A DNA stretch of 64,000 bases from an uncultured Pelagibacteraceae bacterium (GCA_902623075.1 CACNSD010000002.1:1-64000); one strand, 5' to 3'; shown: positions 51,856-61,325, numbered from the stretch's first letter. The notes: generated from the letters alone by a model not told the origin. Program-made: numbers and translations.

Positions 51856-52683
51856 ATGAGTATTGAAAAAATTATAAATGAAGCTTGGGAAAACAAAGAA
51901 CAAGTAAACCAAAATTCAGATAAGTTTTTAAAAGATACTGTTAATCAAATTATTAATGATTTAGACAGTGGAAAAGTGCGGGTAGCTGAAAAAATTAACG
52001 GTGAATGGGTTACTCATCAACATCTAAAAAAAGCTATCATGTTAAGTTTTAGAATGTACCCAATGGAAAATTTAAATGGTCCATACAGTAGCTGGTATGA
52101 CAAAGCTCATTTGCTTAAAGGAAAAACAGCTGGATGGACTAAAGAAGATCATGAAAAAGCTGGTTTTAGAATGGTGCCAAACTCACCTATAAGAAAGGGT
52201 TCATTTATAGGAAAGAATGCAGTTTTGATGCCCTGTTATGTAAATATCGGAGCATACATAGATGAAGGTACAATGATGGATACCTTTAGTCGTGCAGGAA
52301 GTTGTTGTCAAATTGGAAAAAATTGTCATATCTCGGCTGGTACTGGAGTTGGAGGTGTATTAGAACCTGCCCAAGCATTACCAACTATTATTGAAGATAA
52401 TGTTTTCTTAGGAGCAATGTCCGAAGTTGTAGAAGGAGTAATAGTTGGAGAAGGCTCTGTCCTTAGTATGGGAATGTATATTGGACAATCAACAAAAATT
52501 GTTAATAGAAAAACTGGTGAAATAACTTATGGAAAAATACCTCCTTATTCAGTAGTTGTTCCAGGATCCTTGCCAGATAAAAACAATCCACAAGCACCAT
52601 CTCTATATTGTGCGGTAATAATTAAACAAGTTGATGAAAAGACAAGGTCAAAAACTTCAGTTAATGATCTTTTGAGAGAATAG
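51856..52683 (+). CDS. dapD: Tetrahydrodipicolinate N-succinyltransferase
   Basis: Succinylates tetrahydrodipicolinate in the DAP/lysine route. It has an N-terminal helical domain and a left-handed beta helix of hexapeptide repeats (from about residue 105: IGKNAVLMPCYVNIGAYIDE, GKNCHISAGTGVGG). 275 residues matches E. coli DapD. It is followed after 4 nt by dapE, which acts two steps later. The aminotransferase between them is probably argD (20140-21318). Confidence 0.96.
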   Translation: MSIEKIINEAWENKEQVNQNSDKFLKDTVNQIINDLDSGKVRVAEKINGEWVTHQHLKKAIMLSFRMYPMENLNGPYSSWYDKAHLLKGKTAGWTKEDHEKAGFRMVPNSPIRKGSFIGKNAVLMPCYVNIGAYIDEGTMMDTFSRAGSCCQIGKNCHISAGTGVGGVLEPAQALPTIIEDNVFLGAMSEVVEGVIVGEGSVLSMGMYIGQSTKIVNRKTGEITYGKIPPYSVVVPGSLPDKNNPQAPSLYCAVIIKQVDEKTRSKTSVNDLLRE

Positions 52684-52687
52684 GTTA

Positions 52688-53830
52688 ATGAAAACTTATA
52701 ATGAAACAAAGTTAGCTCAAGAGCTAATAAGATTTCCAACAATCAAAACAGAAGATAAGGGTATAATGAAATTCTTATCAAAAAAATTAACTGCTCTAGG
52801 TTTTAAATGTACAATTATAAAATCAAAAGGAAATGGATTAAAACCAGCTCTTAATCTGTATGCAAGATATGGTAAATCAAAGCCTCACATTATGTATTTA
52901 GGTCATACAGATGTTGTTGCTAATCTTGATAACTGGAAACTTCCACCTTTTAAAGCTGTTGTGAGCAAAGGATATTTAAACGGAAGAGGTGCTCAAGATA
53001 TGAAGGGTAGTATAGCTTGCTGGATAAGTGCAGTAAGTAATTTTGTAAAAAAAAATAAATTTAAAGGATCTATTTCAATCATTATTTCAGCAGATGAAGA
53101 AACAACAGGCTATGGATGTCCAGCAGTTATGAAATACTTAAGAAAAAAAGGTGAAAAAATTGATTTTTCTGTAGTGGGAGAACCAACTTCAAACAAATCA
53201 GTTGGAGATGAAATTAGAATTGGAAGACGTGGTTCTATGAATGGAATTATAACTGTATATGGTAAGAGCGGTCATAGTGCATTTTTTGGGTCCTATATTA
53301 ATCCTTGTACTGCTTTAGCTAAAATAATTGCGAAACTAAAAAATTCTCCTTTAGATAGTGGTACTAAATACATGCCACCATCTAATCTAGAATTTACTAA
53401 AATGAATGTGGAAAATTTATCTGAAAATGTGGTACCTCAAGCTGCAAGTGCAAAGTTTAATGTAAGATTTAATACGAAACACAGATCAAGTGTTTTAAAA
53501 AAGAAATTAAATAAAATAATTAATTCAGTTGCAAAAAAACAAAAGTGTAGGGCTAAAATAGAATACAGAGTTAGTGGTGAAGCTTTTTACACTGAACCAA
53601 ATAAAGATATTATTATGGTAAAAAATGTTGTCAAACAAGTGACTAGACTTTCAACTAAATTAAACTGTAGAGGTGGAACTAGTGATAGTCGGTTTTTAGG
53701 ATCTATACCAAGACTAGAACTTGGTTTAAGAAATAATAGTATTCACCAAGTCAATGAAAGAACATCGATTTCAGATTTAAAAAAATTAACTTTAATTTAT
53801 ACTAATATTTTAAAGAAATACTTTAAGTGA
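52688..53830 (+). CDS. dapE: Succinyl-diaminopimelate desuccinylase
   Basis: M20-family zinc hydrolase that frees LL-diaminopimelate. Zinc ligands and base lie in YLGHTDVVANL, GAQDMKGSIACW and SADEETTGYG, with FNVRFNTKHR and GGTSDSRFL further on. 380 residues is normal. Its TGA overlaps the GTG start of the deacetylase-family gene (GTGA). The gene forms a unit with dapD. Confidence 0.95.
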   Translation: MKTYNETKLAQELIRFPTIKTEDKGIMKFLSKKLTALGFKCTIIKSKGNGLKPALNLYARYGKSKPHIMYLGHTDVVANLDNWKLPPFKAVVSKGYLNGRGAQDMKGSIACWISAVSNFVKKNKFKGSISIIISADEETTGYGCPAVMKYLRKKGEKIDFSVVGEPTSNKSVGDEIRIGRRGSMNGIITVYGKSGHSAFFGSYINPCTALAKIIAKLKNSPLDSGTKYMPPSNLEFTKMNVENLSENVVPQAASAKFNVRFNTKHRSSVLKKKLNKIINSVAKKQKCRAKIEYRVSGEAFYTEPNKDIIMVKNVVKQVTRLSTKLNCRGGTSDSRFLGSIPRLELGLRNNSIHQVNERTSISDLKKLTLIYTNILKKYFK

Positions 53831-54756
53831 AAACTGGTTTAATCACATCAGAATCATCTCAAAATCATGATACAGGGCCCGGTCATCCTGAACAAATAGC
53901 TAGGGTATGTGTAATAGTAGATAATTTTAAAAAACTTAATAATAAGAATCTGGTATGGAAGAAGCCATCTAAAGTTTCAGATGATATTATTTTAACAACT
54001 CACGAAACAGATTATTTAAATTTAGTTAAAAAATCTTTTCCAAAAAAAGGTTTTTCCTCACTTGATGGGGATACAATCATTTCCCCAGGTAGTGAAGAGG
54101 CAACTTTTGATGCAGTAGGATCAATAATTACAGCAATTGATGGAGTGGAAAAAAAAGAATTTAGAAATGCATTCTGCAGTGTTCGACCTCCTGGACATCA
54201 TAGCTCACAAAATAAGGCTGCTGGTTTTTGCATTTTAAATTCAGTAAGTATAGGTGCAAATTATTTATTGAAAAAATATAAATATAATAAAGTTGCAATA
54301 ATAGATTTTGATGTACATCATGGTAATGGAACACAGGATATTTTTTATGAAAATAAAAATGTTCTTTTTATATCAACTCACCAATATCCTTACTACCCAG
54401 GGACTGGCTCAGAACAAGAAAGAGGTAAATTTAACAATATCTTTAATATACCTTTGCCTGCCGGCATAAGTTCAGAAGAATATTTAAACGTATTTGAACA
54501 TGTATTAAAAAAATTAGATGAATTTAAACCAGAGTTTATATTAATTAGCGCTGGTTTTGATGCACATGAAGATGATCCTCTTGCTCAATTTAATTTAAAA
54601 ACAGAGGATTATTTTACTATTACTAAAAGAATATTGGAGGCTTCTAAAAAATTTTGTAATGGAAAAGTTGTTTCGATTTTAGAGGGCGGTTATGACCTAA
54701 ACGCACTTCGAGACAGTACTAAAAGACATGTTGATGCTCTTTTAGAATTTAATTGA
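53827..54756 (+). CDS. Histone deacetylase family protein
   Basis: 309 residues with a complete class II-like HDAC fold. RPPGHHSSQNKAAGFCILN has the His-His pair; IIDFDVHHGNGTQ and SAGFDAHEDDPL hold the zinc ligands; EGGYDLNAL ends the core. The start is GTG at 53827, overlapping dapE. Bacterial members remove acetyl groups from polyamines, acetoin-like compounds or proteins. With a SET-domain methyltransferase 34 nt downstream, a lysine-modification pair is possible. Substrate unknown. Confidence 0.9.
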   Translation: MKTGLITSESSQNHDTGPGHPEQIARVCVIVDNFKKLNNKNLVWKKPSKVSDDIILTTHETDYLNLVKKSFPKKGFSSLDGDTIISPGSEEATFDAVGSIITAIDGVEKKEFRNAFCSVRPPGHHSSQNKAAGFCILNSVSIGANYLLKKYKYNKVAIIDFDVHHGNGTQDIFYENKNVLFISTHQYPYYPGTGSEQERGKFNNIFNIPLPAGISSEEYLNVFEHVLKKLDEFKPEFILISAGFDAHEDDPLAQFNLKTEDYFTITKRILEASKKFCNGKVVSILEGGYDLNALRDSTKRHVDALLEFN

Positions 54757-54790
54757 TAATTCTTAAGAAAACTCTAAATAAAAAATTTTT

Positions 54791-55288
54791 ATGAAATTAT
54801 ATAAAATAAAAAAATCTGAAATTGATAGTAAAGGTAGAGGACTGTATGCAACTCGTAACATTAAAGAGGGAACCAAAATAATTGACTACGTTGGAAAACT
54901 TATAACAAAAAAACAAACCCAAGATTCTGATAAGTACGATAATAATAAACCGATATATTTATTTACAATAAATAAAAGATTCGATTTAGATGGAGATTTT
55001 TCGTGGAATACTGCAGGTTTAATTAATCATTCGTGTGATAATAATTGCGACTATGATGGAAAAGGACTGAAAATTTGGGTCAAGGCAATCAAAGATATTA
55101 AAAAAGGTGAGGAATTTACATGTGATTATGGATTTGGTTATGATGAAAATTACAAACAATTTCCTTGCAAATGTAAATCAAAAAATTGTTGTGGTTATAT
55201 TGTAAGAGCTGAGTCGCGATGGCGAATAAATAAAAAGTTTGCTATGAGTAATAAAAATAAATTAATAAAGAACTCTAAACAAAAATAA
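54791..55288 (+). CDS. SET-domain protein-lysine methyltransferase
   Basis: 165 residues. SET motifs are complete: GRGLYATRNIKEGTKIIDY at the N-terminus, GLINHSCDNNC (SAM-binding Asn-His), and GEEFTCDYGF. A cysteine-rich post-SET (CKCKSKNCCGYI) follows, together with HSC forming a zinc site. A lysine-rich tail ends the protein. This is a minimal SET enzyme of bacterial type. The last 27 nt overlap truA on the other strand. Possible substrates are basic proteins such as HU/IHF or ribosomal proteins, which is speculation. Confidence 0.88.
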   Translation: MKLYKIKKSEIDSKGRGLYATRNIKEGTKIIDYVGKLITKKQTQDSDKYDNNKPIYLFTINKRFDLDGDFSWNTAGLINHSCDNNCDYDGKGLKIWVKAIKDIKKGEEFTCDYGFGYDENYKQFPCKCKSKNCCGYIVRAESRWRINKKFAMSNKNKLIKNSKQK

Positions 55289-56002
55289 GCCACCTGGTGG
55301 TGCTGGTGGAGCACATAGTGTTCTTTTTTTTGACTTAAATATTTTTTCAAAAGTTTTTAAATCCCATTTATTTTCTCCCAAATATTTTAAACAACCAACC
55401 ATAGATCTAACCTGATGTTGTAAAAATGATTGAGAACTAAATTGAAATTCAATTTTATTTTTTGAAGATTTAATTTTAATTGATTTAATTGTTTTCACTG
55501 GACTTTTTGCATTACAACCTGAAGATCTAAAAGTTGAATAATCATGAGTTCCTAATAATTTTTTTGCACCCTTTTTTATTAGTTCTAAATTTAAAGGCTT
55601 CCGAACATGCCAAGATCTATTTTTTTCAATTATAGGTTGGCTTATTTGATTAAAAATAATATATTTATAAATTCTTTGTTTTGCTGAAAATCTAGCATGA
55701 AATTTATTGTTTTTTTTTTTAATATTTTTAATTGCAACATCTTTTAAATTTAAAAAATAATTTATTGATTTCAGAAACTTAATTGTATCTGTTATTTTAT
55801 TTTTACAATCAAAGTGAGCAGATTGCTCAAATGCATGAACACCTGCATCTGTTCTACCTTGGCCATGTAAAATAATTTTTTCTTTTAATAATTTCGATAA
55901 TTTTTCTTGAATTAATCCCTGAATAGTTAGACCTTTTTTTTGAGTCTGCCATCCTCTAAAATTTGTTCCTAAGTACTCAATAAGTATTTGGTACCTATTC
56001 AT
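55262..56002 (-). CDS. truA: tRNA pseudouridine synthase A
   Basis: Makes pseudouridine at positions 38-40 of tRNA. The catalytic Asp lies in GQGRTDAGVHAFEQSAHF. NFRGWQTQKKGLTIQG, YDYSTFRSSGC and SFLQHQVRSMVG are typical. 246 residues is normal. The C-terminal APPGGLFLFRVLY is typical as well. Its ATG overlaps the fmt stop by 1 nt. def-fmt-truA is a conserved alphaproteobacterial operon. Confidence 0.95.
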   Translation of the reverse strand: MNRYQILIEYLGTNFRGWQTQKKGLTIQGLIQEKLSKLLKEKIILHGQGRTDAGVHAFEQSAHFDCKNKITDTIKFLKSINYFLNLKDVAIKNIKKKNNKFHARFSAKQRIYKYIIFNQISQPIIEKNRSWHVRKPLNLELIKKGAKKLLGTHDYSTFRSSGCNAKSPVKTIKSIKIKSSKNKIEFQFSSQSFLQHQVRSMVGCLKYLGENKWDLKTFEKIFKSKKRTLCAPPAPPGGLFLFRVLY

Positions 56003-56925
56003 TATAAAAATGAACCCTTTTTAATTTGAGTTCCTAATACAAATTCACCAATATTTTGAGGCTTTTTTCCTTGTCTTTGTATTTCTTTAATCTTTATTGA
56101 TTTTTTATCTCCACAGCAAATTTCTAAATAATTAGATAAAACCTCGCCAGGATTTCCTTGTGCTTGTCCAATATCTGCTTTCAAAATTTTGTATCTCTCG
56201 CCATTAAACATAAAATAAGCTCCAGGAGCTGGATAAAGTCCATTGATTTTACCGATTATAATTTTAGCTTCCTCTTTCCAATTTATTTCTCCCTCTAACT
56301 TTTGAATTTTTAAAGCATAAGTAGCTGATGAATGATCTTGTTCTATAAAATTGGCCTTATCATCATATATATCATCTATATTATCTAAAATTTTTTCTGC
56401 AGCTAAAGTTGATAGCTTTTCACTTACATCCTGGGCATTTAAATTATTTTCTAAATTTATTTTATAAATATTACATACTGGTCCTGTGTCGAGTTGCTCC
56501 TCTAATTTCATAATACTGATTCCTGTTTCTTTATCTAAATTCATAATTGATCTTTGAATTGGAGCGGCACCTCTCCACTTTGGAAGAATAGATGCGTGTA
56601 TATTTATAAATCCTTTTTTAGTTAAGTTTAAAAATTCTTTGGGAATAATTTGACCATATGCAACTACAATTGCTAAATCTGCATCTAGTGATTTAAAATA
56701 TTCTAATTCTTTTTTATTTTCTTTTAGAGAATTTGGGCATCTCAATTCTAAATTTAAAGTTTCAGAAATCTTTTGTATTGGAGATTTATTAATTTTTTGT
56801 CCTCTTTGAGATTTTTGTGGAGGTTGAGTATATACACATTCAATTGGATATCCATTTTGATATAAAGATTTTAGTATGGGAACAGAAAACATTGGCGTTC
56901 CCATAAAAATAATTTTTTTAGCCAT
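56002..56925 (-). CDS. fmt: Methionyl-tRNA formyltransferase
   Basis: Formylates initiator Met-tRNA. The N-terminal IFMGTPMFSVPIL, the catalytic NIHASILPKWRGAAPIQ with Asn/His, and MKLEEQLDTGPV with Asp are all present. The C-terminal OB-like domain has LYPAPGAYF. 307 residues is normal. It lies between def (2-nt gap) and truA (1-nt overlap). Confidence 0.95.
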   Translation of the reverse strand: MAKKIIFMGTPMFSVPILKSLYQNGYPIECVYTQPPQKSQRGQKINKSPIQKISETLNLELRCPNSLKENKKELEYFKSLDADLAIVVAYGQIIPKEFLNLTKKGFINIHASILPKWRGAAPIQRSIMNLDKETGISIMKLEEQLDTGPVCNIYKINLENNLNAQDVSEKLSTLAAEKILDNIDDIYDDKANFIEQDHSSATYALKIQKLEGEINWKEEAKIIIGKINGLYPAPGAYFMFNGERYKILKADIGQAQGNPGEVLSNYLEICCGDKKSIKIKEIQRQGKKPQNIGEFVLGTQIKKGSFL

Positions 56926-56927
56926 AA

Positions 56928-57452
56928 CTAAACTATTACTCTATTAGGATTTTTTTTATTTTTTGAAATTTTTTTAATTATTATATCTCTTTTTAATTTA
57001 GTTAAATTATCAATAATAAGCTTTCCATCCAAATGATTAATTTCATGTTGAAGACAAGTTGATAACAAACCATCACACCTAATATTTTTCAATTTGCCAT
57101 CCAAATCAATATATTCTACCTCACAAATTTTAGGTCTTTCAATTTCAATAAAAGTATCAGGTATGGATAAACATCCTTCCTCATATACAGATGTTTCATC
57201 ACTAATTTTTTTTATAACTGGATTAATAAAACTTAATGGATTTTTTTCTTCTTCTTTTGTTGAAACGTCGATAACTAAAATTCTTTTTAGAATACCAACT
57301 TGAACTGCTGCAAGACCTATGCCATTAGAATTATACATAGTCTCGAATAAATCATTTACCAATTTTTTCTCACTTTCGCCAACATTTTCTATGGGATCTG
57401 AAATTTTTTTCAAAATTTCGTTTGGAACAGTTATAATTGGTTTAATAGTCAT
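56928..57452 (-). CDS. def: Peptide deformylase
   Basis: Removes the formyl group from new proteins. Motif 1 reads GIGLAAVQVGI (usual GIGLAAPQVG, so Pro is Val), motif 2 is EEGCLSIP with the metal cysteine, and motif 3 is CLQHEINHLDGKL with HExxH. 174 residues is normal. It works with fmt, encoded just downstream. It is preceded after 23 nt by the exported 587-residue protein on the same strand. Confidence 0.95.
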   Translation of the reverse strand: MTIKPIITVPNEILKKISDPIENVGESEKKLVNDLFETMYNSNGIGLAAVQVGILKRILVIDVSTKEEEKNPLSFINPVIKKISDETSVYEEGCLSIPDTFIEIERPKICEVEYIDLDGKLKNIRCDGLLSTCLQHEINHLDGKLIIDNLTKLKRDIIIKKISKNKKNPNRVIV

Positions 57453-57475
57453 CCGATAAATAAATAAACTAATTT

Positions 57476-59239
57476 TTAAACTTTTAAAGGTAGAACTTTT
57501 AGCAATAGTTTATTTCTAATCAAATCAACATTTAATTGATTTAAAGTATTGATAATAAAATAAACTGTATCTTCATCAATATTTTCAATTTTATCAGGTC
57601 CTATCACCTCTATTATTCTTAACAATGCAGCACCTATCTCATTATTATCTATCATTGTTTGAATATCAGCGGGCATTTCTGATTGCTTCACCTCATAAAG
57701 ACCATCATATTTTTTTGAAATTTCAACTCCATCAGATTTAAGTGCTTCTAAAAAAATTATATCTTTTTTTGATAAAAAATATTTTTTATCTTTTTTAATT
57801 TTCTTTAAAAATTTATCTAGATCCTCTTCAATTTTAGATTTTGAATAGTCCCCATTAAAATAATTTATAAGTTTTGATTGATGTAGAACTTTATTATTAT
57901 ATTTAATCTTTTTGTTTGCTGTCTCTTTTTTGTTTAAATTGCTATTATAAAATGTTGTAAAATTTGAGGGTACATCTTCAACACTAATTTGACCTAAAAA
58001 TCTTTTTAGTTCTAAATCAAAGGCATCGCCTATTTCGTCAGATATAAATAGATCCTTTAATATCTTAATAAATTCTAATTTAATTTTTGGTTCTTCAGTT
58101 AAAAGAGTTCTTTGATATAAAAGAGCGCGTCCTTCAATTGAAGATAGAGATTTGTATGCCTCTTTTGCGTTTAAAAATTGGTTAATATTAAATTGAAATT
58201 TTTTATAAAATTCGAATAGCTCTTGCTCAGAATAATTTTTATCATTTACAGCTTTTTCTATTGTAGAAATTTTTTCTAAATCAGTAATCTCTATATCTTG
58301 AATTTTAAGGAGTAAATTAGCAGCTGAAAGATATTTCCAAATTATTTTAGGTGTATCTTTACCCGGTTCATAAGAAAATTCAGGATTAGTTCTATGTGCT
58401 AAATGAAAATCTAAAATTGAGTTTATTGATATTTCTTTATCTACTTCATCTATATATCCAAATAAATAATTTATTTTATTTTCATAATAATTATCTTGGA
58501 AACCTAACTCTTTTTTTAAATCTAGTATTAATTGTGCCTCTTCATTTTTTCCATAATTGATTAAACAATATAAATTAAATTTTGATAGATATTCGTCTTG
58601 GATAGGTTCTGTATTTTTAGAAAAAATTTCACAGGATTTTTTCAAATTTGATACTGATAAATAGCTATCAACTAAATATCTTGCTAAGTTTGGATGCAAA
58701 TTTATTATTTGATTTTTAATTAAATATTCTTCTATTAATTCTAAGTTTGCATCTTTTATTAACCAATCAGATTTAAAGCTCATAAATTCTTGCTCAGTAA
58801 TGTTTTGTGTCGGGGAATAAGCATTAGTTAATAAAGATATGTGCATTATATCAGATGCATCCGTTGAAAGATTAAACTTTTTAATATTCTGAAATAAAGT
58901 TTTTAATTTGGTTCCATCTGAGTTTGACCACATATCCATACTTAGGCCATATTCAGTTGGATCGTATAATCCAACAATTTTAATTTCTTTTGACGAAAAT
59001 TCTTTATCAAGTTTAATTGTATCTGACTGTTTATTTTTTTGTAGTTCGTAAACACTATTCTGAGTAATGCTACTAGAATTCTCACTTAAAATGTTTGTTT
59101 CTGAAATGATCTGATTATCCTTTTTCTCTATATTCCAAATATCAATTGGTTTATCTTCTGCATGCACAAGTGTAAAAAAAATAAGATAAACTAATTTAAT
59201 TGAAAGAATTTTCTTATTTAACGATTTTAAAATTTTCAT
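57476..59239 (-). CDS. Exported protein of unknown function, 587 residues
   Basis: I take ATG 59239 because it gives a good Sec signal peptide (KILKSLNKKILSIKLVYLIF, then cleavage after VHA). An ATG at 59284 would add 15 residues within the preceding gene. No lipobox. The mature protein is mostly predicted helical, rich in Asn/Lys/Glu/Leu, with TPR-like pairs such as LSKFNLYCLINYGKNEEAQL and no cysteine pairs or enzyme motif. I read it as a periplasmic helical-repeat scaffold, which is inference. It overlaps the 60-residue membrane protein by 26 nt and precedes def by 23 nt. I do not recognise the family. Confidence 0.75.
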   Translation of the reverse strand: MKILKSLNKKILSIKLVYLIFFTLVHAEDKPIDIWNIEKKDNQIISETNILSENSSSITQNSVYELQKNKQSDTIKLDKEFSSKEIKIVGLYDPTEYGLSMDMWSNSDGTKLKTLFQNIKKFNLSTDASDIMHISLLTNAYSPTQNITEQEFMSFKSDWLIKDANLELIEEYLIKNQIINLHPNLARYLVDSYLSVSNLKKSCEIFSKNTEPIQDEYLSKFNLYCLINYGKNEEAQLILDLKKELGFQDNYYENKINYLFGYIDEVDKEISINSILDFHLAHRTNPEFSYEPGKDTPKIIWKYLSAANLLLKIQDIEITDLEKISTIEKAVNDKNYSEQELFEFYKKFQFNINQFLNAKEAYKSLSSIEGRALLYQRTLLTEEPKIKLEFIKILKDLFISDEIGDAFDLELKRFLGQISVEDVPSNFTTFYNSNLNKKETANKKIKYNNKVLHQSKLINYFNGDYSKSKIEEDLDKFLKKIKKDKKYFLSKKDIIFLEALKSDGVEISKKYDGLYEVKQSEMPADIQTMIDNNEIGAALLRIIEVIGPDKIENIDEDTVYFIINTLNQLNVDLIRNKLLLKVLPLKV

Positions 59240-59396
59240 TTGGAATAATTTTCTCAATTTCTTTTTTAGGTGCAGGAAAATCAATTGTACTTAGAAAAAA
59301 AATAATACCTAAAATAACCCCTAATCCGATTATAGATTTAATCACAAGTCCTATGATACTTGCTTTGCCTGAACTTGTATTTTTAATAAATTGCAT
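59214..59396 (-). CDS. Small single-pass membrane protein, 60 residues
   Basis: MQFIKNTSSGKASIIG leads into one membrane helix (about residues 14-36, LVIKSIIGLGVILGIIFFL), then FPAPKKEIEKIIPNENFKIVK. Positive charges before the helix place the N-terminus inside and the lysine/proline tail in the periplasm. It precedes the exported 587-residue protein with a 26-nt overlap, so the two are probably translated together. Divergent from aroK over 57 nt. Family unknown to me. Confidence 0.68.
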   Translation of the reverse strand: MQFIKNTSSGKASIIGLVIKSIIGLGVILGIIFFLSTIDFPAPKKEIEKIIPNENFKIVK

Positions 59397-59453
59397 ATAC
59401 TTTTAGTTAATTTCAAATTAAGACATATTTATGTTTTTTCAATAAAGAAACTT

Positions 59454-59966
59454 ATGAAATCAAAAGAAAATCTAGTTTTTTTGGGAATGATGGGTTCGGG
59501 TAAGAGCTCTATTGGGTCTTTAGTAGCTAAGAAATTGAAACTAAATTTTATAGATGTCGATAAAGAAATTGAAAAAAATTTAAACATTACGATAAAAAAA
59601 ATTTTTGAATATAAAGGTGAGGATTATTTTAGAAAAATTGAAGAACAGACAACTTTAAAAAAACTTAAATTAAACTCTACTGTAATTTCACTTGGCGGAG
59701 GGGCTTTTACAAACGAAAATATTAGGAAAGAAATATTAAAAAATCATTTATCCTTTTGGCTAAATTGGGATGATAAAATATTGTTAAATAGAATTAAAAA
59801 TAGTAGAAAAAGACCATTAGCGGTTAATGCAACAGATACTGAGTTAATTGATTTAATTAAGAAAAGGTCTAACATCTATTCTAAAGCTTTATATGAGATA
59901 AAGTGTGACAATCTTACTAAAAATGAAATAGTAAATAAAATTGTAGATATTTATGAAACAAACTAG
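59454..59966 (+). CDS. aroK: Shikimate kinase
   Basis: Phosphorylates shikimate. Walker A is FLGMMGSGKSSIGSLVAKKL; FIDVDKEIEKNL holds the shikimate Asp; VISLGGGAF and the lid RPLAV follow. I use ATG 59454 (170 residues); an in-frame ATG at 59391 would add 21 residues and enter the opposite gene. It overlaps aroB by 14 nt. aroK-aroB is the standard order. Confidence 0.95.
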   Translation: MKSKENLVFLGMMGSGKSSIGSLVAKKLKLNFIDVDKEIEKNLNITIKKIFEYKGEDYFRKIEEQTTLKKLKLNSTVISLGGGAFTNENIRKEILKNHLSFWLNWDDKILLNRIKNSRKRPLAVNATDTELIDLIKKRSNIYSKALYEIKCDNLTKNEIVNKIVDIYETN

Positions 59967-61059
59967 GTTAAATATAATAACTAAAACCAAAAAATATCCA
60001 ATAATTATTGGATCAAATTTAACATCGAGTATATCAAAAATTTTCAAATTTAATTCAATTAATTTTGATAAATGTTTAATTGTTATTGATAAAGGTGTAC
60101 CAAAAAAATTTGTCTCAAATATTAAAAAATCTTTAAAAAATAAAAAGATTTTTATCTTATTTTTTAATGCTAGTGAAAAAAATAAAAATATTCATAATGT
60201 TAATAAAATTTTAGAAATTTTATTAAATAAAAACTTCTCAAGAAATGATGTTTTAATTTCTTTAGGAGGTGGTATTACAGGCGATATAAGTGGTTTTGCA
60301 GCAAGTCTCCACAAAAGAGGCTTAAAGTTTATAAATATTCCAACAACTCTTTTAGCACAAGTTGACTCATGTATAGGTGGTAAAACTGGTGTTAATTCTA
60401 AGTATGGTAAAAACTTAATAGGAAGTTTTTATCAACCATCATTAGTTGTATCGGATATTCAATTTCTTAATTCTTTATCTAAAAGAGATATAATTTGTGG
60501 ATATGGAGAAATATTAAAGCATTCGTTAATTGATAATAAAAAATTATTTAATTTCTTAAATAAAAATGTAAAAAAAATTTTAAGCCTTTCATCTCCATTT
60601 ATTGAAAAAGCTGTTTATGAAAGTTGTAAAATTAAAAAAAAAGTAGTCGAAAAAGATGAAAAAGAAACAGCATTAAGAAAAGTGTTAAATTTTGGTCATA
60701 CATTTGCGCATGCTTATGAGGCTGGATTAGGTTATAGTCACAAACTAAATCATGGTGAGGCTGTAATACTTGGAATGAAGACAGCACTTAATTTTAGTTT
60801 AAGGGAAAATTTACTCAATAAAAGGGAATATAATTTAATAATAAATCATATTGATAATTCTGGTTTACCTTGTTCGATAAAAAAATATTTTTCTGTAAAA
60901 GATTTAAATAAGATCTTATCTTTTATGATTAAAGATAAAAAGAATAATTCTGAAAAAATTAATTTGATTTTGTTGAAAAAAATTGGAAAGCCTATATTTA
61001 ATAAAAAATACTCCAAAAAAAAATTAAGATTATTTTTAAAAAAATATTTAGCTAATTAA
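59953..61059 (+). CDS. aroB: 3-dehydroquinate synthase
   Basis: Second shikimate-pathway enzyme, NAD- and metal-dependent. Blocks: LISLGGGITGDISGFAAS, PTTLLAQVDSCIGGKTGVN, CGYGEILKHSLI (Glu ligand), LNFGHTFAHAYE (His ligand) and LNHGEAVILGM (His ligand). 368 residues is normal. Very lysine- and AT-rich. The stop overlaps the convergent bolA by 12 nt. Confidence 0.95.
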   Translation: MKQTRLNIITKTKKYPIIIGSNLTSSISKIFKFNSINFDKCLIVIDKGVPKKFVSNIKKSLKNKKIFILFFNASEKNKNIHNVNKILEILLNKNFSRNDVLISLGGGITGDISGFAASLHKRGLKFINIPTTLLAQVDSCIGGKTGVNSKYGKNLIGSFYQPSLVVSDIQFLNSLSKRDIICGYGEILKHSLIDNKKLFNFLNKNVKKILSLSSPFIEKAVYESCKIKKKVVEKDEKETALRKVLNFGHTFAHAYEAGLGYSHKLNHGEAVILGMKTALNFSLRENLLNKREYNLIINHIDNSGLPCSIKKYFSVKDLNKILSFMIKDKKNNSEKINLILLKKIGKPIFNKKYSKKKLRLFLKKYLAN

Positions 61060-61308
61060 AATTTGTATTGAGTGTATGAATTCTTTTAATTCTTTATCTA
61101 AAATCTTATAAATTTTTTTATTACTTTCAATTTTATTCATTTTTTTTAATTCTTCAGAAGCAATAATTACTTTTAAATGATATTTTCCCTCTTGATTTCC
61201 TTTATGATTTTTATGAAGAAAAGATTTATCTTCAATATTTATACTTTCGATATTTATTTGATTTAGTAATTTTTTTTTTATAATTGCAATTAACTCATTT
61301 ATATTCAT
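61048..61308 (-). CDS. BolA family protein
   Basis: 86 residues. The BolA fold is seen from the N-terminal helix (LIAIIKKKLLNQI) and IEDKSFLHKNHKGNQEGKYHLKV, whose loop His residues can bind Fe-S clusters with monothiol glutaredoxins. The later IYKILDKELKEFIHSIQI is the second helix. In alphaproteobacteria a bolA gene stands beside the DnaJ-cobS-cobT genes, as here. The start codon is 17 nt from that of the J-domain gene, back-to-back. Confidence 0.88.
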   Translation of the reverse strand: MNINELIAIIKKKLLNQINIESINIEDKSFLHKNHKGNQEGKYHLKVIIASEELKKMNKIESNKKIYKILDKELKEFIHSIQILIS

Positions 61309-61325
61309 ATATATTATTATATATC

